Assembly (NCBI GenBank): GCA_029210585.1
Contig: JARGFP010000001.1
Span: 270,050-334,049 of the forward strand
Direction of reading: 5' to 3'
Source of the DNA: Bacteroidales bacterium
GTDB lineage: Bacteria > Bacteroidota > Bacteroidia > Bacteroidales > GCA-2748055
DNA: 64,000 nucleotides
Shown: positions 8,363-17,082 of the stretch, one piece after another
How the letters are laid out: every line of letters begins with the position of its first letter
How positions within the stretch are numbered: the stretch's first letter is position 1
The notes under the pieces: model-generated
Database searches by the model: none
What the model was told of the DNA's origin: nothing
The model's input: the letters and a program-made list of their open reading frames with translations, nothing else
Program-made: the position numbers and the translations under genes

Positions 8363-9619
8363 CTATACCAGGAACTGAAACAAGTCCTCCCGTTCGTTCA
8401 GGTATTCATATACAATCCCGCTGTTGTCCATGCGTTCCAGGAGGGGTTTGAAGTCATCCGGACTCTTCAGTTCGATCCCGATCACCGCCGGACCGCGTTC
8501 GCGGCTGCTTTTCTTGGAGTATTCGAAATGGGTGATGTCGTCGTGAGGACCAAGCACCGAACCGACAAACTCCCGCAATGCCCCGGCGCGTTGTGCAAAC
8601 CTCACGATAAAATAGTGCTTCACCCCTTCATAGAGCAGGGACCGTTCCTTGATCTCCTCGGTACGGGTGATATCGTTATTGCTGCCGCTGACGATGCATA
8701 CCACTTCCCTGCCGCAGATCTGGTCACTGTAAAAATCCAGGGCACTGATGGCCAGGGCACCCGCCGGCTCGGCAACGATTGCCTCTTCGTTATAGAGTTT
8801 CAGGATGGTGGTACATACCTTGCCTTCCGGCACGGTGACCACGTCGTCGAGCAGTTTGCGGCAGACAGGGAAAGTCAGCTCCCCAACGGTCTGCACGGCT
8901 GCCCCGTCCACGAACTTGTCGATTTCCTTCAGTGTCACGATCCCACCCGATGCAATGGACCGTTGCATGGCCGGTGCACCTTCAGGCTCAACCCCGACCA
9001 GCTTTGTCTGCGGGCTCAGCGTCCGGAACACTGCCGCCACCCCTGCAGCAAGTCCGCCCCCGCCGATGGGGATGAACAGGAAATCCAACGGTTTCCCTGC
9101 CATGTGCAGGATCTCCAGTCCCACGGTCCCCTGTCCCTCGATCACTTTTTTGTCATCGAACGGATGAATAAAGGTGGCATGGCTCTCCCTGCTGATGCTC
9201 AGTGCCTCTGCGTGGGCGTCATCGTACGTGTCGCCATGCAGGATGATCTCCACCTGGTTTTTTCCGAACATCTCCACCTGGCGGATTTTCTGTTTGGGCG
9301 TGATACTGGGCATAACGATCACTCCCCGGATCCCCAGCAACTGGCACGAATAGGCCACTCCCTGTGCATGGTTGCCGGCACTGGCACATATCACACCATT
9401 GACCAGGGAGGATTTCTCCAGGGAAGATATTTTGTTGTACGCACCACGGATCTTGTAGGAGCGCACGATCTGCAGGTCTTCCCGCTTCAGGTACACAGCA
9501 GCCCCGTAGCGCTCGCTGAGATTCAGGTTCAGTGTGAGCGGGGTGTGTTCCACCACGTTGTTCAGGCGGGTATTGGCTTCCTGGATATCTTTTACCTGTG
9601 GTATGTAGTGATCTGACAT
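8363..9619 (-). CDS. ilvA: Threonine ammonia-lyase (threonine dehydratase), biosynthetic
   Basis: Deaminates threonine to 2-oxobutanoate, the entry step of isoleucine synthesis, using pyridoxal phosphate. The PLP lysine lies in REDLQIVRSYKIRGAYNK near residue 50; SAGNHAQGVA and the glycine-rich phosphate loop PIGGGGLAAG follow. A C-terminal regulatory domain of about 80 residues (YFIVRFAQRAGALREFVGSV and onward) resembles the single ACT-like domain of the 400-420-residue IlvA form and should carry feedback control by isoleucine. It lies downstream of ilvC on the same strand, but a strong hairpin between them suggests partly separate expression. Confidence 0.95.
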   Translation of the reverse strand: MSDHYIPQVKDIQEANTRLNNVVEHTPLTLNLNLSERYGAAVYLKREDLQIVRSYKIRGAYNKISSLEKSSLVNGVICASAGNHAQGVAYSCQLLGIRGVIVMPSITPKQKIRQVEMFGKNQVEIILHGDTYDDAHAEALSISRESHATFIHPFDDKKVIEGQGTVGLEILHMAGKPLDFLFIPIGGGGLAAGVAAVFRTLSPQTKLVGVEPEGAPAMQRSIASGGIVTLKEIDKFVDGAAVQTVGELTFPVCRKLLDDVVTVPEGKVCTTILKLYNEEAIVAEPAGALAISALDFYSDQICGREVVCIVSGSNNDITRTEEIKERSLLYEGVKHYFIVRFAQRAGALREFVGSVLGPHDDITHFEYSKKSSRERGPAVIGIELKSPDDFKPLLERMDNSGIVYEYLNEREDLFQFLV

Positions 9620-9696
9620 TGCTTCAATTAAAGTATAGATGGAATAGCGCAGTATCTTGAACTGTCGTCCACATCTACTGTTTCTTCAATAAGCAA

Positions 9697-9723
9697 AACA
9701 GGGTGCTGAAAAAGCACCCTGTT
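9697..9723 (-). terminator. Intrinsic terminator between ilvC and ilvA
   Basis: A perfect 11-bp inverted repeat (AACAGGGTGCT and AGCACCCTGTT) with a 5-nt loop. On the minus strand it is followed by TTTGCTTATT. It should end or weaken the ilvDBNC transcript before ilvA. Confidence 0.75.
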
Positions 9724-9737
9724 CTGAAAAAGTCTGT

Positions 9738-10784
9738 TTATACATTTTCCGGCCTGAGCTTGCGCACCGTGGCACCGGTCTTCCACATCTCCGATTCGCG
9801 GAGTTCCTTCAGCTCTGCATCAAGTTTCACCCTGTAATCCGGTTTGCTGTTGGAATCGATGGAGGCCTGTGCCTCTTCTCCGGATTCCACCCTGGAGTAT
9901 AGTTCAGAAAATACCGGTTGCACGGCATCCCTGAATTTTTTCCACCAGTCGAGTGCACCGCGCTGTGCAGTTGTGGAGCAGTTGGCGTACATCCAGTCCA
10001 TTCCATTCTCAGCCACCAGCGGCATCAGGCTCTGGGTAAGCTCCTCGACAGTCTCGTTGAATGCCTCGGAGGGTGTATGTCCGTTTTCGCGCAATACATT
10101 GTACTGTGCTGCAAAAATCCCCTGGATGGCACCCATGAGGGTTCCCCGCTCACCGGTAAGGTCTGAATAGACCTCCCGCTGGAATGTGGTCTCGAACAGG
10201 TATCCGGAACCAACACCGATTCCCAGCGCTACGACGCGGTCATATGCTTTCCCTGTTGCATCCTGAAAGATGGCATAGCTTGAATTCAGACCTCGGCCCT
10301 CCACGAACAACCGGCGGAGGCTGGTCCCGGAACCCTTGGGAGCCACGAGGATCACATCCACATCTTTGGGTGGAATGATTCCTGTTCGCTCCTTATAGGT
10401 GATCCCGAATCCATGTGAAAAATAAAGTGCTTTACCTGCGGTCAGGTGCTTCTTTACAGTGGGCCACAATGCGATTTGCCCTGCATCGGACAACAGGTAC
10501 TGGATAACGGTGGCTTTTTCCAGTGCTTCTTCGATTTCGAACAGGTCTTTTCCTTCCACCCAGCCATGGCTGATTGCCTTGTCCCAGGAGGCAGAGTTTT
10601 TACGCTGACCAATGATCACATTGATGCCATTGTCCTTGAGGTTGAGTGATTGTCCGGGGCCCTGCACACCGTATCCTATAACGGCAACAGTTTCATTTTT
10701 AAGCACTTCCTGTGCTTTTGAGAGTGGGAATTCTTCCCTGGTCACGACATTTTCGTCAACGCCGCCAAAATTAATTACAGCCAT
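9738..10784 (-). CDS. ilvC: Ketol-acid reductoisomerase
   Basis: Mg-dependent NAD(P)H enzyme that isomerises and reduces 2-acetolactate or 2-aceto-2-hydroxybutanoate to the dihydroxy acid. The Rossmann segment VAVIGYGVQGPGQSLNL is at about residues 33-49, followed by the cofactor loop GQRKNSASWDKA. Further on are LVAPKGSGTSLRR, ETTFQREVYSDLTGERG with the metal-binding acidic residues, and the C-terminal CSTTAQRGALDWW. Length 348 fits the short form extended at its C-terminus as in Bacteroidota. It starts 9 bases after ilvN and is the last gene before the terminator at 9697-9723. Confidence 0.97.
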   Translation of the reverse strand: MAVINFGGVDENVVTREEFPLSKAQEVLKNETVAVIGYGVQGPGQSLNLKDNGINVIIGQRKNSASWDKAISHGWVEGKDLFEIEEALEKATVIQYLLSDAGQIALWPTVKKHLTAGKALYFSHGFGITYKERTGIIPPKDVDVILVAPKGSGTSLRRLFVEGRGLNSSYAIFQDATGKAYDRVVALGIGVGSGYLFETTFQREVYSDLTGERGTLMGAIQGIFAAQYNVLRENGHTPSEAFNETVEELTQSLMPLVAENGMDWMYANCSTTAQRGALDWWKKFRDAVQPVFSELYSRVESGEEAQASIDSNSKPDYRVKLDAELKELRESEMWKTGATVRKLRPENV

Positions 10785-10793
10785 TGTTTCAAT

Positions 10794-11354
10794 TTAATTG
10801 TATGTTAATACTTCTTCTTCAGATTCTTTTTGATGTTGTTCCAGTTCTTTCAGGTAAGCGGTGATCTCCTTGATCTGTTTTGTCAGTGCGATTCTTCCCG
10901 ACCTGGCAAACTGTAGAATACCATAGGATTCCAGTTCCCTGAAGAGCTGCTGGGTTTCCGATTTGTGCCCGGTTTTTTCGACTACGGTATATTCCGGCTC
11001 GATCGTGAGCACCCGGGCATTGAATTTCCGGATCAGGCTTTCCACATCGTCGCCGTAGGCAAATGCTTTTGTAGGCACTTTATAGAGGGCGATCTCCTGG
11101 TAAACGATCTCCTCTTCCGTATGGTAGAAGGCTTTCAGGATGCCGATCTGTTTTTCGATCTGCTTGGTCACGGTCTGCACCATTGCTTCGGTGGTAGTGA
11201 CCACGATGGTGAACCTGTAGATCCCCCTGATCTCGGATTCCGAGGTGTTTAAACTGTCAATGTTCAGGTGGCGCCTGGTAAAGATCACGGTGATCCTGTG
11301 CAGCAACCCGATCTTGTTCTCTGTAAATATGGTGATGGTATATTCGTTTTTCAT
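10794..11354 (-). CDS. ilvN: Acetolactate synthase small (regulatory) subunit
   Basis: Regulatory partner of IlvB that confers valine feedback control. An N-terminal ACT domain begins at YTITIFTENKIGLLHRITVIFTRR region and reaches the SESEIRGIYRFTIVV strand; a second ACT-like half follows from about residue 80. At 186 residues it matches the longer IlvH-type subunit. The gene sits between ilvB (24 bases upstream) and ilvC (9 bases downstream), so subunit stoichiometry is probably set by one mRNA. Also called ilvH in other genomes. Confidence 0.94.
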   Translation of the reverse strand: MKNEYTITIFTENKIGLLHRITVIFTRRHLNIDSLNTSESEIRGIYRFTIVVTTTEAMVQTVTKQIEKQIGILKAFYHTEEEIVYQEIALYKVPTKAFAYGDDVESLIRKFNARVLTIEPEYTVVEKTGHKSETQQLFRELESYGILQFARSGRIALTKQIKEITAYLKELEQHQKESEEEVLTYN

Positions 11355-11378
11355 TGCTTTATTTTTTCGGGTGATTTA

Positions 11379-13112
11379 TCAGTCAAGACGCATTTCTGAA
11401 ACCGTACCGCCGGCAGGTACCATGGGAAAAATGTTGCTTTCTTTCTCCACTTTTACCTCCAGCATGAATGGTCCTTTTACATCAATCAGTTCCTGGAGTG
11501 TCTCCTTCAGGTTATCTCTTTCTGAGACCTGTTTTGACGGAACACCGAAACCTTCAGAGATCATCAGGAAATTCGGATTTGTCAGCTCGGTAGAGGAATA
11601 CCTGTTCGAAAAGAACAGTTGTTGCCACTGCCGCACCATTCCCAGGAAATCATTGTTCAAAAGAATGATTTTCACCGGCAGTTTGTATTGTGAAATGGTG
11701 CCAAGTTCCTGCACCGTCATCTGGAACCCACCATCGCCAACTATCACAAAAATGGGCCTGTCGGGTTCAGCCAGTGCAACTCCCATTCCTGCCGGGATGC
11801 CGAATCCCATGGTGCCGAGTCCGCCGGAACTGATCCATGAATTTTGCTTCTGGAAACCGTAATACCTTGCGGAGGCCATCTGGTGCTGGCCCACGTCGGT
11901 AACGATGATTGCTTCCCCGTTGGTGAGTTCTGACAAGGTATTCACCACTTCACCCATGTACATCTTGCCATCGTCAGGGTGAATGTCCTTGCTGATCACC
12001 TTCTCGAACTCTATTTCATGGAGTTCACTGAAAGTTTCCAGCCACTCCTCGTGTGAATTCCTGTTGATTTTGGGTATCAGCAGTTCGAGTGCCTGCCTGG
12101 CATCGGCATTGATGGCCACGTCGGTTTTCACGTTTTTATCAATTTCCGAAGGATCGATCTCGATATGGATCACCTTTGCCTGTTTGGCATATGTATTCAG
12201 GTTGCCGGTCACCCGGTCGTCGAAACGCATCCCGATGCCAATCAGCAGGTCACACTTATTGGTATTGATGTTGGGTGCATAGTTCCCGTGCATCCCCAGC
12301 ATTCCCGTGTAGAGGGAATGGTTGGTTGGGAAGGATGACAATCCCAGCAATGTTGCTGCAACAGGAAGCCCTGCTTTCTCAACAAATTCCTTGAATTCTG
12401 CCTCAGCGCCAGAGATGGTTACGCCTTGTCCCAAAAGTACCAGTGGTTTCTGACAGGAGTTGATCAGCTCTGCAGCTTTCTCCACTTCGCTCATCAGCGG
12501 CTTTGGTTTGGGAACATAATTGTTCACGCTGCTGGCGGGTTCATACTTGTAATCCAGCTCCTCGAACTGGGCATTCTTTGTGATGTCGATCACCACAGGA
12601 CCCGGACGGCCCGAATTGGCAATAAAAAATGCCTTTGCCATGATTTCGGGTATCTCTTCGGCATTGGTGATCTGGTAATTCCATTTCGTGATCGGCATGG
12701 AAACACTGACCACATCTGTTTCCTGGAATGCATCAGTTCCCAGCAGTGCAGCCCCGACCTGGCCCGTAATACAGATCAACGGTGTTGAATCCAGCATGGC
12801 ATCTGCCAGGCCGGTCACCAGGTTGGTAGCACCAGGTCCTGAAGTGGTAAAACAGATTCCCGGCTTGCGCTTGATCCGGGCATACCCCTGCGCGGCATGT
12901 ATCGCGCCCTGCTCGTGCCGCACCATCACGTGCTTCAACTTGTCTTCGTAGTTAAAAAGGGCATCATATATCGGCATGATCGCCCCGCCGATGTACCCAA
13001 AAATGGTATCCACATCCTCAGCAAGCAGTGATCTGATCATCGCCTCTGCACCTGTGATTTTTTCGACAGCTTTCTGTTTGGCTGCACTTTTGGTTCTTGT
13101 TTTTGTTTCCAT
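11379..13112 (-). CDS. ilvB: Acetolactate synthase large (catalytic) subunit
   Basis: Thiamine-diphosphate enzyme that condenses two pyruvates, or pyruvate with 2-oxobutanoate, into acetohydroxy acids. The catalytic glutamate is in VRHEQGAIHAAQGYAR near residue 68. The FAD/central domain has GIGMRFDDRVTGNL, and the ThDP/Mg motif begins GDGGFQMTVQELGTI with the Asn in ILLNNDFLGMVRQWQ. The N-terminus has a short Lys-rich extension (ETKTRTKSAAKQK). Length 577 is normal. It starts 21 bases after ilvD and is followed by ilvN. Confidence 0.97.
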   Translation of the reverse strand: METKTRTKSAAKQKAVEKITGAEAMIRSLLAEDVDTIFGYIGGAIMPIYDALFNYEDKLKHVMVRHEQGAIHAAQGYARIKRKPGICFTTSGPGATNLVTGLADAMLDSTPLICITGQVGAALLGTDAFQETDVVSVSMPITKWNYQITNAEEIPEIMAKAFFIANSGRPGPVVIDITKNAQFEELDYKYEPASSVNNYVPKPKPLMSEVEKAAELINSCQKPLVLLGQGVTISGAEAEFKEFVEKAGLPVAATLLGLSSFPTNHSLYTGMLGMHGNYAPNINTNKCDLLIGIGMRFDDRVTGNLNTYAKQAKVIHIEIDPSEIDKNVKTDVAINADARQALELLIPKINRNSHEEWLETFSELHEIEFEKVISKDIHPDDGKMYMGEVVNTLSELTNGEAIIVTDVGQHQMASARYYGFQKQNSWISSGGLGTMGFGIPAGMGVALAEPDRPIFVIVGDGGFQMTVQELGTISQYKLPVKIILLNNDFLGMVRQWQQLFFSNRYSSTELTNPNFLMISEGFGVPSKQVSERDNLKETLQELIDVKGPFMLEVKVEKESNIFPMVPAGGTVSEMRLD

Positions 13113-13133
13113 CTGATTTTAATTTATAATACG

Positions 13134-14960
13134 TTAATCCCTGATTACCCTCACAGCTCCTTTGTCTGCAGATGTAACCATGGAGGCATAGGCTTGCAGG
13201 GCCCGGCTGACCATTCTTTCCCGTTGTGGTTTCCACCCCTCCGGCGCTGCATTCCTTTTTTTCCTTCTTTCCTGTAACTCTTTTTCACTGATTTTCAGCT
13301 CGATAGTCCGCATCGGGATGCTGATTTCGATGACATCCCCATCCTCCACCAGCCCGATCGCTCCCTTGTCGGCAGCCTCGGGTGAGATATGACCGATGGA
13401 CAACCCGGAAGTTCCCCCGGAAAAACGGCCATCGGTAATGAGCGCACACTTGTCGCCCAGGTTTTTTGATTTGATGTATGAGGTGGGATACAACATTTCC
13501 TGCATCCCCGGTCCTCCTTTGGGACCTTCGTACCTGATCACTACAACATCACCGGCCTTGATTTTGTTCTGCAGGATGGCCTCCACGGCATCATCCTGCG
13601 CATCGAATACGCGTGCAGTCCCGGAAAAATTCAGCACACCCTTGTCTACACCGGCAGTCTTTACGATACACCCGTCTTCAGCGATATTGCCAAAGAGGAT
13701 CGCCAGTCCGCCGTCCCGGGAATAGGCGTGGGCCATGTTGCGGATGCACCCTTTTTCACGGTCAGTGTCAAGCGTTTTGAACCTGGATTGCTGCGACCCC
13801 ATTACCAGGTTGAACTTTCCGGCCGGGGCTGCCCGGTAGACGGTTTCAGCTTCTTCGGACAGGTCTTTCCGTGTAATATCATAATAATCCAAAGCCTCTC
13901 CCAGCGTTTTCCTGTCCACTCGGTGTACCTCCCTGTTGATCTTTCCACCCCTGTCGAGCTCGGCCAGGATGCCAAGGATCCCTCCTGCCCTGTTGACATC
14001 CTCAACATGGTAGGATGAACTGGGAGATACCTTGCACAGCACGGGGGTGGTCCTGGACAGGGTATCCATGTCTTTCATGGTGAAGTCCACTTCGGCCTCC
14101 CGGGCTATGGCCAGCAGGTGGAGCACTGTATTGGTGGATCCACCCATGGCAATGTCGAGTGTCATGGCATTTTCGAATGCCGCACGGGTGGCGATGGAAC
14201 GTGGCAGCACACTATCATCACCTTCCTCGTAATAAGCAATCGTATTTTCTACCAGCTGCCTTGCGGCTTTCTGAAATAATTCCTTTCTGTATGCATGCGT
14301 GGCAACCACAGTGCCGTTCCCCGGAAGTGCCAGTCCAATGGCCTCGTTCAGGCAGTTCATGGAATTGGCCGTGAACATCCCGGAACAGGATCCGCAGGTG
14401 GGACAGGCTGCTTTTTCAACGCGCATGATCTTTTCATCACTCACGGAATCATCCACTGCCATCACCATGGAATCCACCAGGTCGAGTTTCTGTTCCCCAT
14501 CGACACCTGCTTCCATGGGACCCCCGGAGACGAAAATCGTGGGGATATTCAGCCGCATGGCGGCCATCAGCATTCCGGGTGTGATTTTGTCACAGTTGCT
14601 GATACAGAACAGCGCATCTACTTTATGGGCATTGGCCATGTATTCGATGCTGTCGGCAATCATATCGCGCGATGGCAGCGAATAGAGCATTCCGTCGTGG
14701 CCCATGGCAATGCCGTCGTCAATGGCAATGGTGTTGAATTCTGCAGCGAAGAAGCCCATGGATTCAATGAGCTCTTTCACCTCCTGGCCGATGTGGTGGA
14801 GGTGCGCATGGCCGGGAACAAACTGGGTAAAGGAATTGGCAATGGCAAATACCGGTTTACCTATCTGCTCCTCCTTCATCCCGTTGGCACGCCAGAGACT
14901 CCTTGCACCGGCCATCCTGCGGCCCATCGTTGTAGTATGACTCCTGTATGTGTTCTTCAT
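13134..14960 (-). CDS. ilvD: Dihydroxy-acid dehydratase
   Basis: Dehydrates 2,3-dihydroxy-isovalerate and 2,3-dihydroxy-3-methylvalerate to the 2-oxo acids. The iron-sulfur cysteines are visible in [13 protein letters not shown] and in [18 protein letters not shown]. Also present are [17 protein letters not shown] and the C-terminal [20 protein letters not shown]. Length 608 is typical of the long IlvD form. It is the first structural gene of the ilvDBNC operon; its ATG lies about 20 bases after the attenuator hairpin. Confidence 0.97.
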   Translation of the reverse strand: MKNTYRSHTTTMGRRMAGARSLWRANGMKEEQIGKPVFAIANSFTQFVPGHAHLHHIGQEVKELIESMGFFAAEFNTIAIDDGIAMGHDGMLYSLPSRDMIADSIEYMANAHKVDALFCISNCDKITPGMLMAAMRLNIPTIFVSGGPMEAGVDGEQKLDLVDSMVMAVDDSVSDEKIMRVEKAACPTCGSCSGMFTANSMNCLNEAIGLALPGNGTVVATHAYRKELFQKAARQLVENTIAYYEEGDDSVLPRSIATRAAFENAMTLDIAMGGSTNTVLHLLAIAREAEVDFTMKDMDTLSRTTPVLCKVSPSSSYHVEDVNRAGGILGILAELDRGGKINREVHRVDRKTLGEALDYYDITRKDLSEEAETVYRAAPAGKFNLVMGSQQSRFKTLDTDREKGCIRNMAHAYSRDGGLAILFGNIAEDGCIVKTAGVDKGVLNFSGTARVFDAQDDAVEAILQNKIKAGDVVVIRYEGPKGGPGMQEMLYPTSYIKSKNLGDKCALITDGRFSGGTSGLSIGHISPEAADKGAIGLVEDGDVIEISIPMRTIELKISEKELQERRKKRNAAPEGWKPQRERMVSRALQAYASMVTSADKGAVRVIRD

Positions 14961-14980
14961 GTTTACCCCTTAAATGCAGA

Positions 14981-15010
14981 AGAGCCATCCTCTTTTTCGA
15001 GAATGGCTCT
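14981..15010 (-). terminator. ilv attenuator hairpin (regulated terminator)
   Basis: On the minus strand the 5' arm AGAGCCAUUCUC (15010-14999) pairs with GAGGAUGGCUCU (14992-14981) over 12 bp including one U-G pair, with the 6-nt loop GAAAAA. It is followed by the modest U-rich stretch UUCUGCAUUU and then ilvD. Its 5' arm can pair instead with a segment at the leader peptide stop codon, see 14999-15039. Confidence 0.8.
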
Positions 15011-15039
15011 TGTATGTTATTATAGTCTACACCATTCTC
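14999..15039 (-). promoter_or_regulatory. ilv antiterminator pairing
   Basis: GAGAAUGG at 15039-15032, which includes the last two bases of the leader peptide stop codon, is perfectly complementary over 8 bp to CCAUUCUC at 15006-14999, the inner half of the terminator's 5' arm. Pairing here excludes the terminator. A ribosome that finishes the leader peptide would cover GAGAAUGG and let the terminator form; one stalled on upstream Leu/Ile/Val codons would leave it free. The mechanism is inferred from the layout. Confidence 0.72.
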
Positions 15040-15106
15040 ACGCCGGAAGCACCACGATGACCACCACCAGAAGGACGAGAATAATATGTAGACGATTCAG
15101 TTTCAT
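15038..15106 (-). CDS. ilvL: ilv operon leader peptide (attenuation)
   Basis: A 22-codon frame with ATG at 15106 and TGA at 15040-15038. It starts MKLNRLHIIL and ends VVLPA. Fifteen of the 22 residues are Leu, Ile or Val, including an unbroken run of 13 (residues 8-20). Ile, Leu and Val are end products of, or derive from, the pathway encoded just downstream (ilvD-B-N-C). The frame sits between a good promoter (15125-15153) and a terminator hairpin (14981-15010), with an alternative pairing that starts at its stop codon, as in the classical enterobacterial ilv and leu leaders. It has no other expected function; the peptide itself is probably degraded. Confidence 0.85.
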   Translation of the reverse strand: MKLNRLHIILVLLVVVIVVLPA

Positions 15107-15124
15107 ATGCTGTAAAACATGGGT

Positions 15125-15153
15125 CAAATATAGAGATAAAATCAATACACAAA
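15125..15153 (-). promoter_or_regulatory. Promoter of the ilv operon
   Basis: On the minus strand TTTG (15153-15150) is followed after 17 bases by TATATTTG (15132-15125), an exact TAnnTTTG -7 element. The predicted transcription start is about 15118-15120, roughly a dozen bases before the leader peptide ATG. Confidence 0.72.
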
Positions 15154-15405
15154 AACTTTTCAAGTAAAAATTATGAGTTTCTTAACATTTGGAAGTAAAA
15201 ATATGCTGAAACAGGGAAAATGTAAGTTAAAATCGGTGACACCTTCCACGGGAATATTGACAGTTTGCTGATCGTTTTCCATGTGTCAATTAAGATCCAG
15301 GTTGGCCTACTGCATTGGTAGTTGTTCAACTATATTTTTAGTTCTATGACTAATATTATAGTTGATACTGTTGGGGGGGGGGCGGCCTGGCCAAATAATG
15401 TATCC
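15154..15405. other. Intergenic region between the ilv promoter and the sulfatase stop
   Basis: About 250 bases with no supported gene. The only notable element is a run of ten G residues at 15373-15382 followed by CGGCCTGGCC, close to the 3' end of the sulfatase gene on the minus strand. The rest is A+T-rich and featureless to me. Confidence 0.6.
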
Positions 15406-17022
15406 TTAGTCATTGGTAATGTTGCTCCCCCACCAGTCATTGCCCGGATCGTAATCTTCCGAGAGGAAATGCAGGCGTTGCTGTTCCAGTTGCTTCATCC
15501 TTTTGGTCCGGATGGTTTCCAGTCGCGCAGCCTCTTTCTCCGGATCATATTCAGTATCCAGGACCGGGAACCGCGCTCCGACACCATCGAGAAATCCGAA
15601 AAGCTCCAATTGCAGTTCCGCGACCCTGTTGGGGTGGACACTGGAAATATCTGTTGCCTCGCTTATATCCTGTGCGAGGTTATACAATTCGTTCCTGCCA
15701 TCTTCGTAGTAGTGGATCAGCTTCCAGTCGCCCCGGCGGATAAACGATGAAGGTTCCCCGCCCTGGTTTCCATAATGCGGATAGTGCCAGACCAGGGCAC
15801 GTTCGGGGAGTGACTCTCCGCGGAGCAGCGGGACCAGGCTCATGCCATCGGCATGCTGACCCGGACGGGGTGCTGCTCTGGCCAGTTCCAGCAATGTAGG
15901 GTAAAAATCGGTACCGGAAACCGGCACACTGTTTTGTTCGCCCTGGTGGTCCAGCCAGGGAACGCTGATGAAATACGGCTCGCGTACGCCTCCTTCAAAC
16001 TGGTACCCCTTCCCTGCCCTTAATGGCCTGTTGGAAGTGGCAAATGCGTCTCCGGCAGCGACACCCCCGTTGTCAGAAGTAAAAACCACTACCGTGTTAT
16101 CTTCGAGGCCCAGTTCCTTCAGTTTATCCAACACCAGGCCGATGGCATCATCCATCTGCTCCACCAGTCCGGCATATACCGGGTTGTCCTGTACCTGCCT
16201 GATCGGCAGGTATTTTCCCATCTCAAAGCCGCTCTCAGCGATTCCCAGACTATCGGCTTTGTCTCTGTACTTCTGCCACTTTTCCTCCGTGGTCTGGATG
16301 GGGCCATGCACTGCATAGAACGAGAGAAAAGCCAGGAAGGGGCCTGGTTTTCCGGCATTGAGATGGTCTTCCATAAATCCGGCTGTTTCGCGTGCCAGGC
16401 GCATGGAAAGGTTTTCTCCGGGTTCCCTGTTTTCCAGGCTGGGATTATTGTACGGGTCAAAATATCCGCCATGTGGACTTCCTGCATCCCAGCCGCCGAT
16501 ATTGATGTCGAACCCGTGGTCCTGCGGCCAGGAACCTTCAGGACCCAGGTGCCATTTGCCTGCGAAAAAAGTGGCGTATCCTGCTTCGCGCAAGGCTTCC
16601 GGGAGCGTAACATATGCGGTATCCAGACGGTGTACATAATCGGCCGGCAACAGCTTGCTGTATCGTCCGTTCTCGCGCCATGCCTCACCGCTTCTTGCAC
16701 CGATCCAGTCGGTGATCCCATGCCGTGCAGGAAACTGGCCGGTCATGATACTTGCCCTCGACGGACTGCAAACCTGGCATGCGGCGTATCCGTCGGTAAA
16801 GACCATTGATCGTTCAGCAAGCCTGTCCAGGTTGGGGGTTTCGTAGTAGGCGCTGCCCATGGAACTCATGTCGTGGTACCCGAAATCATCTGCCAGGATA
16901 AACAGGATATTTGGGGCATCCTTCTGCTTTTGCTGATTGCAGCCTGGCAGGACCAATAAACCAGCAAGCAGGAAGATACATACTGATGTCGCAGAATAAC
17001 AGGATTTCATACACATGATCAT
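15406..17022 (-). CDS. Sulfatase, lipoprotein (formylglycine type S1)
   Basis: Hydrolyses a sulfate ester, probably on a sulfated polysaccharide; the substrate cannot be read from the sequence. A signal peptide with lipobox LPGC (Cys28) predicts export and lipidation. The metal-binding pair in ILADDFGYHD (Asp45, Asp46) and the formylglycine motif CSPSR (Cys85-Arg89) are intact, and GKWHLG and TSDNGG follow as expected. Full length at 538 residues. An internal ATG at residue 5 is an alternative start. It lies 60 bases downstream of a second sulfatase in the same direction. Activity needs a maturation enzyme that is not in the window. Confidence 0.92.
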   Translation of the reverse strand: MIMCMKSCYSATSVCIFLLAGLLVLPGCNQQKQKDAPNILFILADDFGYHDMSSMGSAYYETPNLDRLAERSMVFTDGYAACQVCSPSRASIMTGQFPARHGITDWIGARSGEAWRENGRYSKLLPADYVHRLDTAYVTLPEALREAGYATFFAGKWHLGPEGSWPQDHGFDINIGGWDAGSPHGGYFDPYNNPSLENREPGENLSMRLARETAGFMEDHLNAGKPGPFLAFLSFYAVHGPIQTTEEKWQKYRDKADSLGIAESGFEMGKYLPIRQVQDNPVYAGLVEQMDDAIGLVLDKLKELGLEDNTVVVFTSDNGGVAAGDAFATSNRPLRAGKGYQFEGGVREPYFISVPWLDHQGEQNSVPVSGTDFYPTLLELARAAPRPGQHADGMSLVPLLRGESLPERALVWHYPHYGNQGGEPSSFIRRGDWKLIHYYEDGRNELYNLAQDISEATDISSVHPNRVAELQLELFGFLDGVGARFPVLDTEYDPEKEAARLETIRTKRMKQLEQQRLHFLSEDYDPGNDWWGSNITND

Positions 17023-17082
17023 TATGATATTTATAGTAAAAAAATTATATCGTAACGGTTTCTTGTTCTTGCCGTTTCGCTG

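Noticed and set aside
8297-9616. Long open frame on the plus strand opposite ilvA (about 440 codons)
   Set aside because: It mirrors ilvA codon by codon, has no recognisable domain and many His/Cys-rich low-probability stretches; ilvA is certain by PLP motif and context.
14295-15167. Plus-strand frame overlapping ilvD and the attenuator
   Set aside because: Antisense to ilvD with no domain; its 3' end covers the ilv leader, whose structure explains the sequence better.
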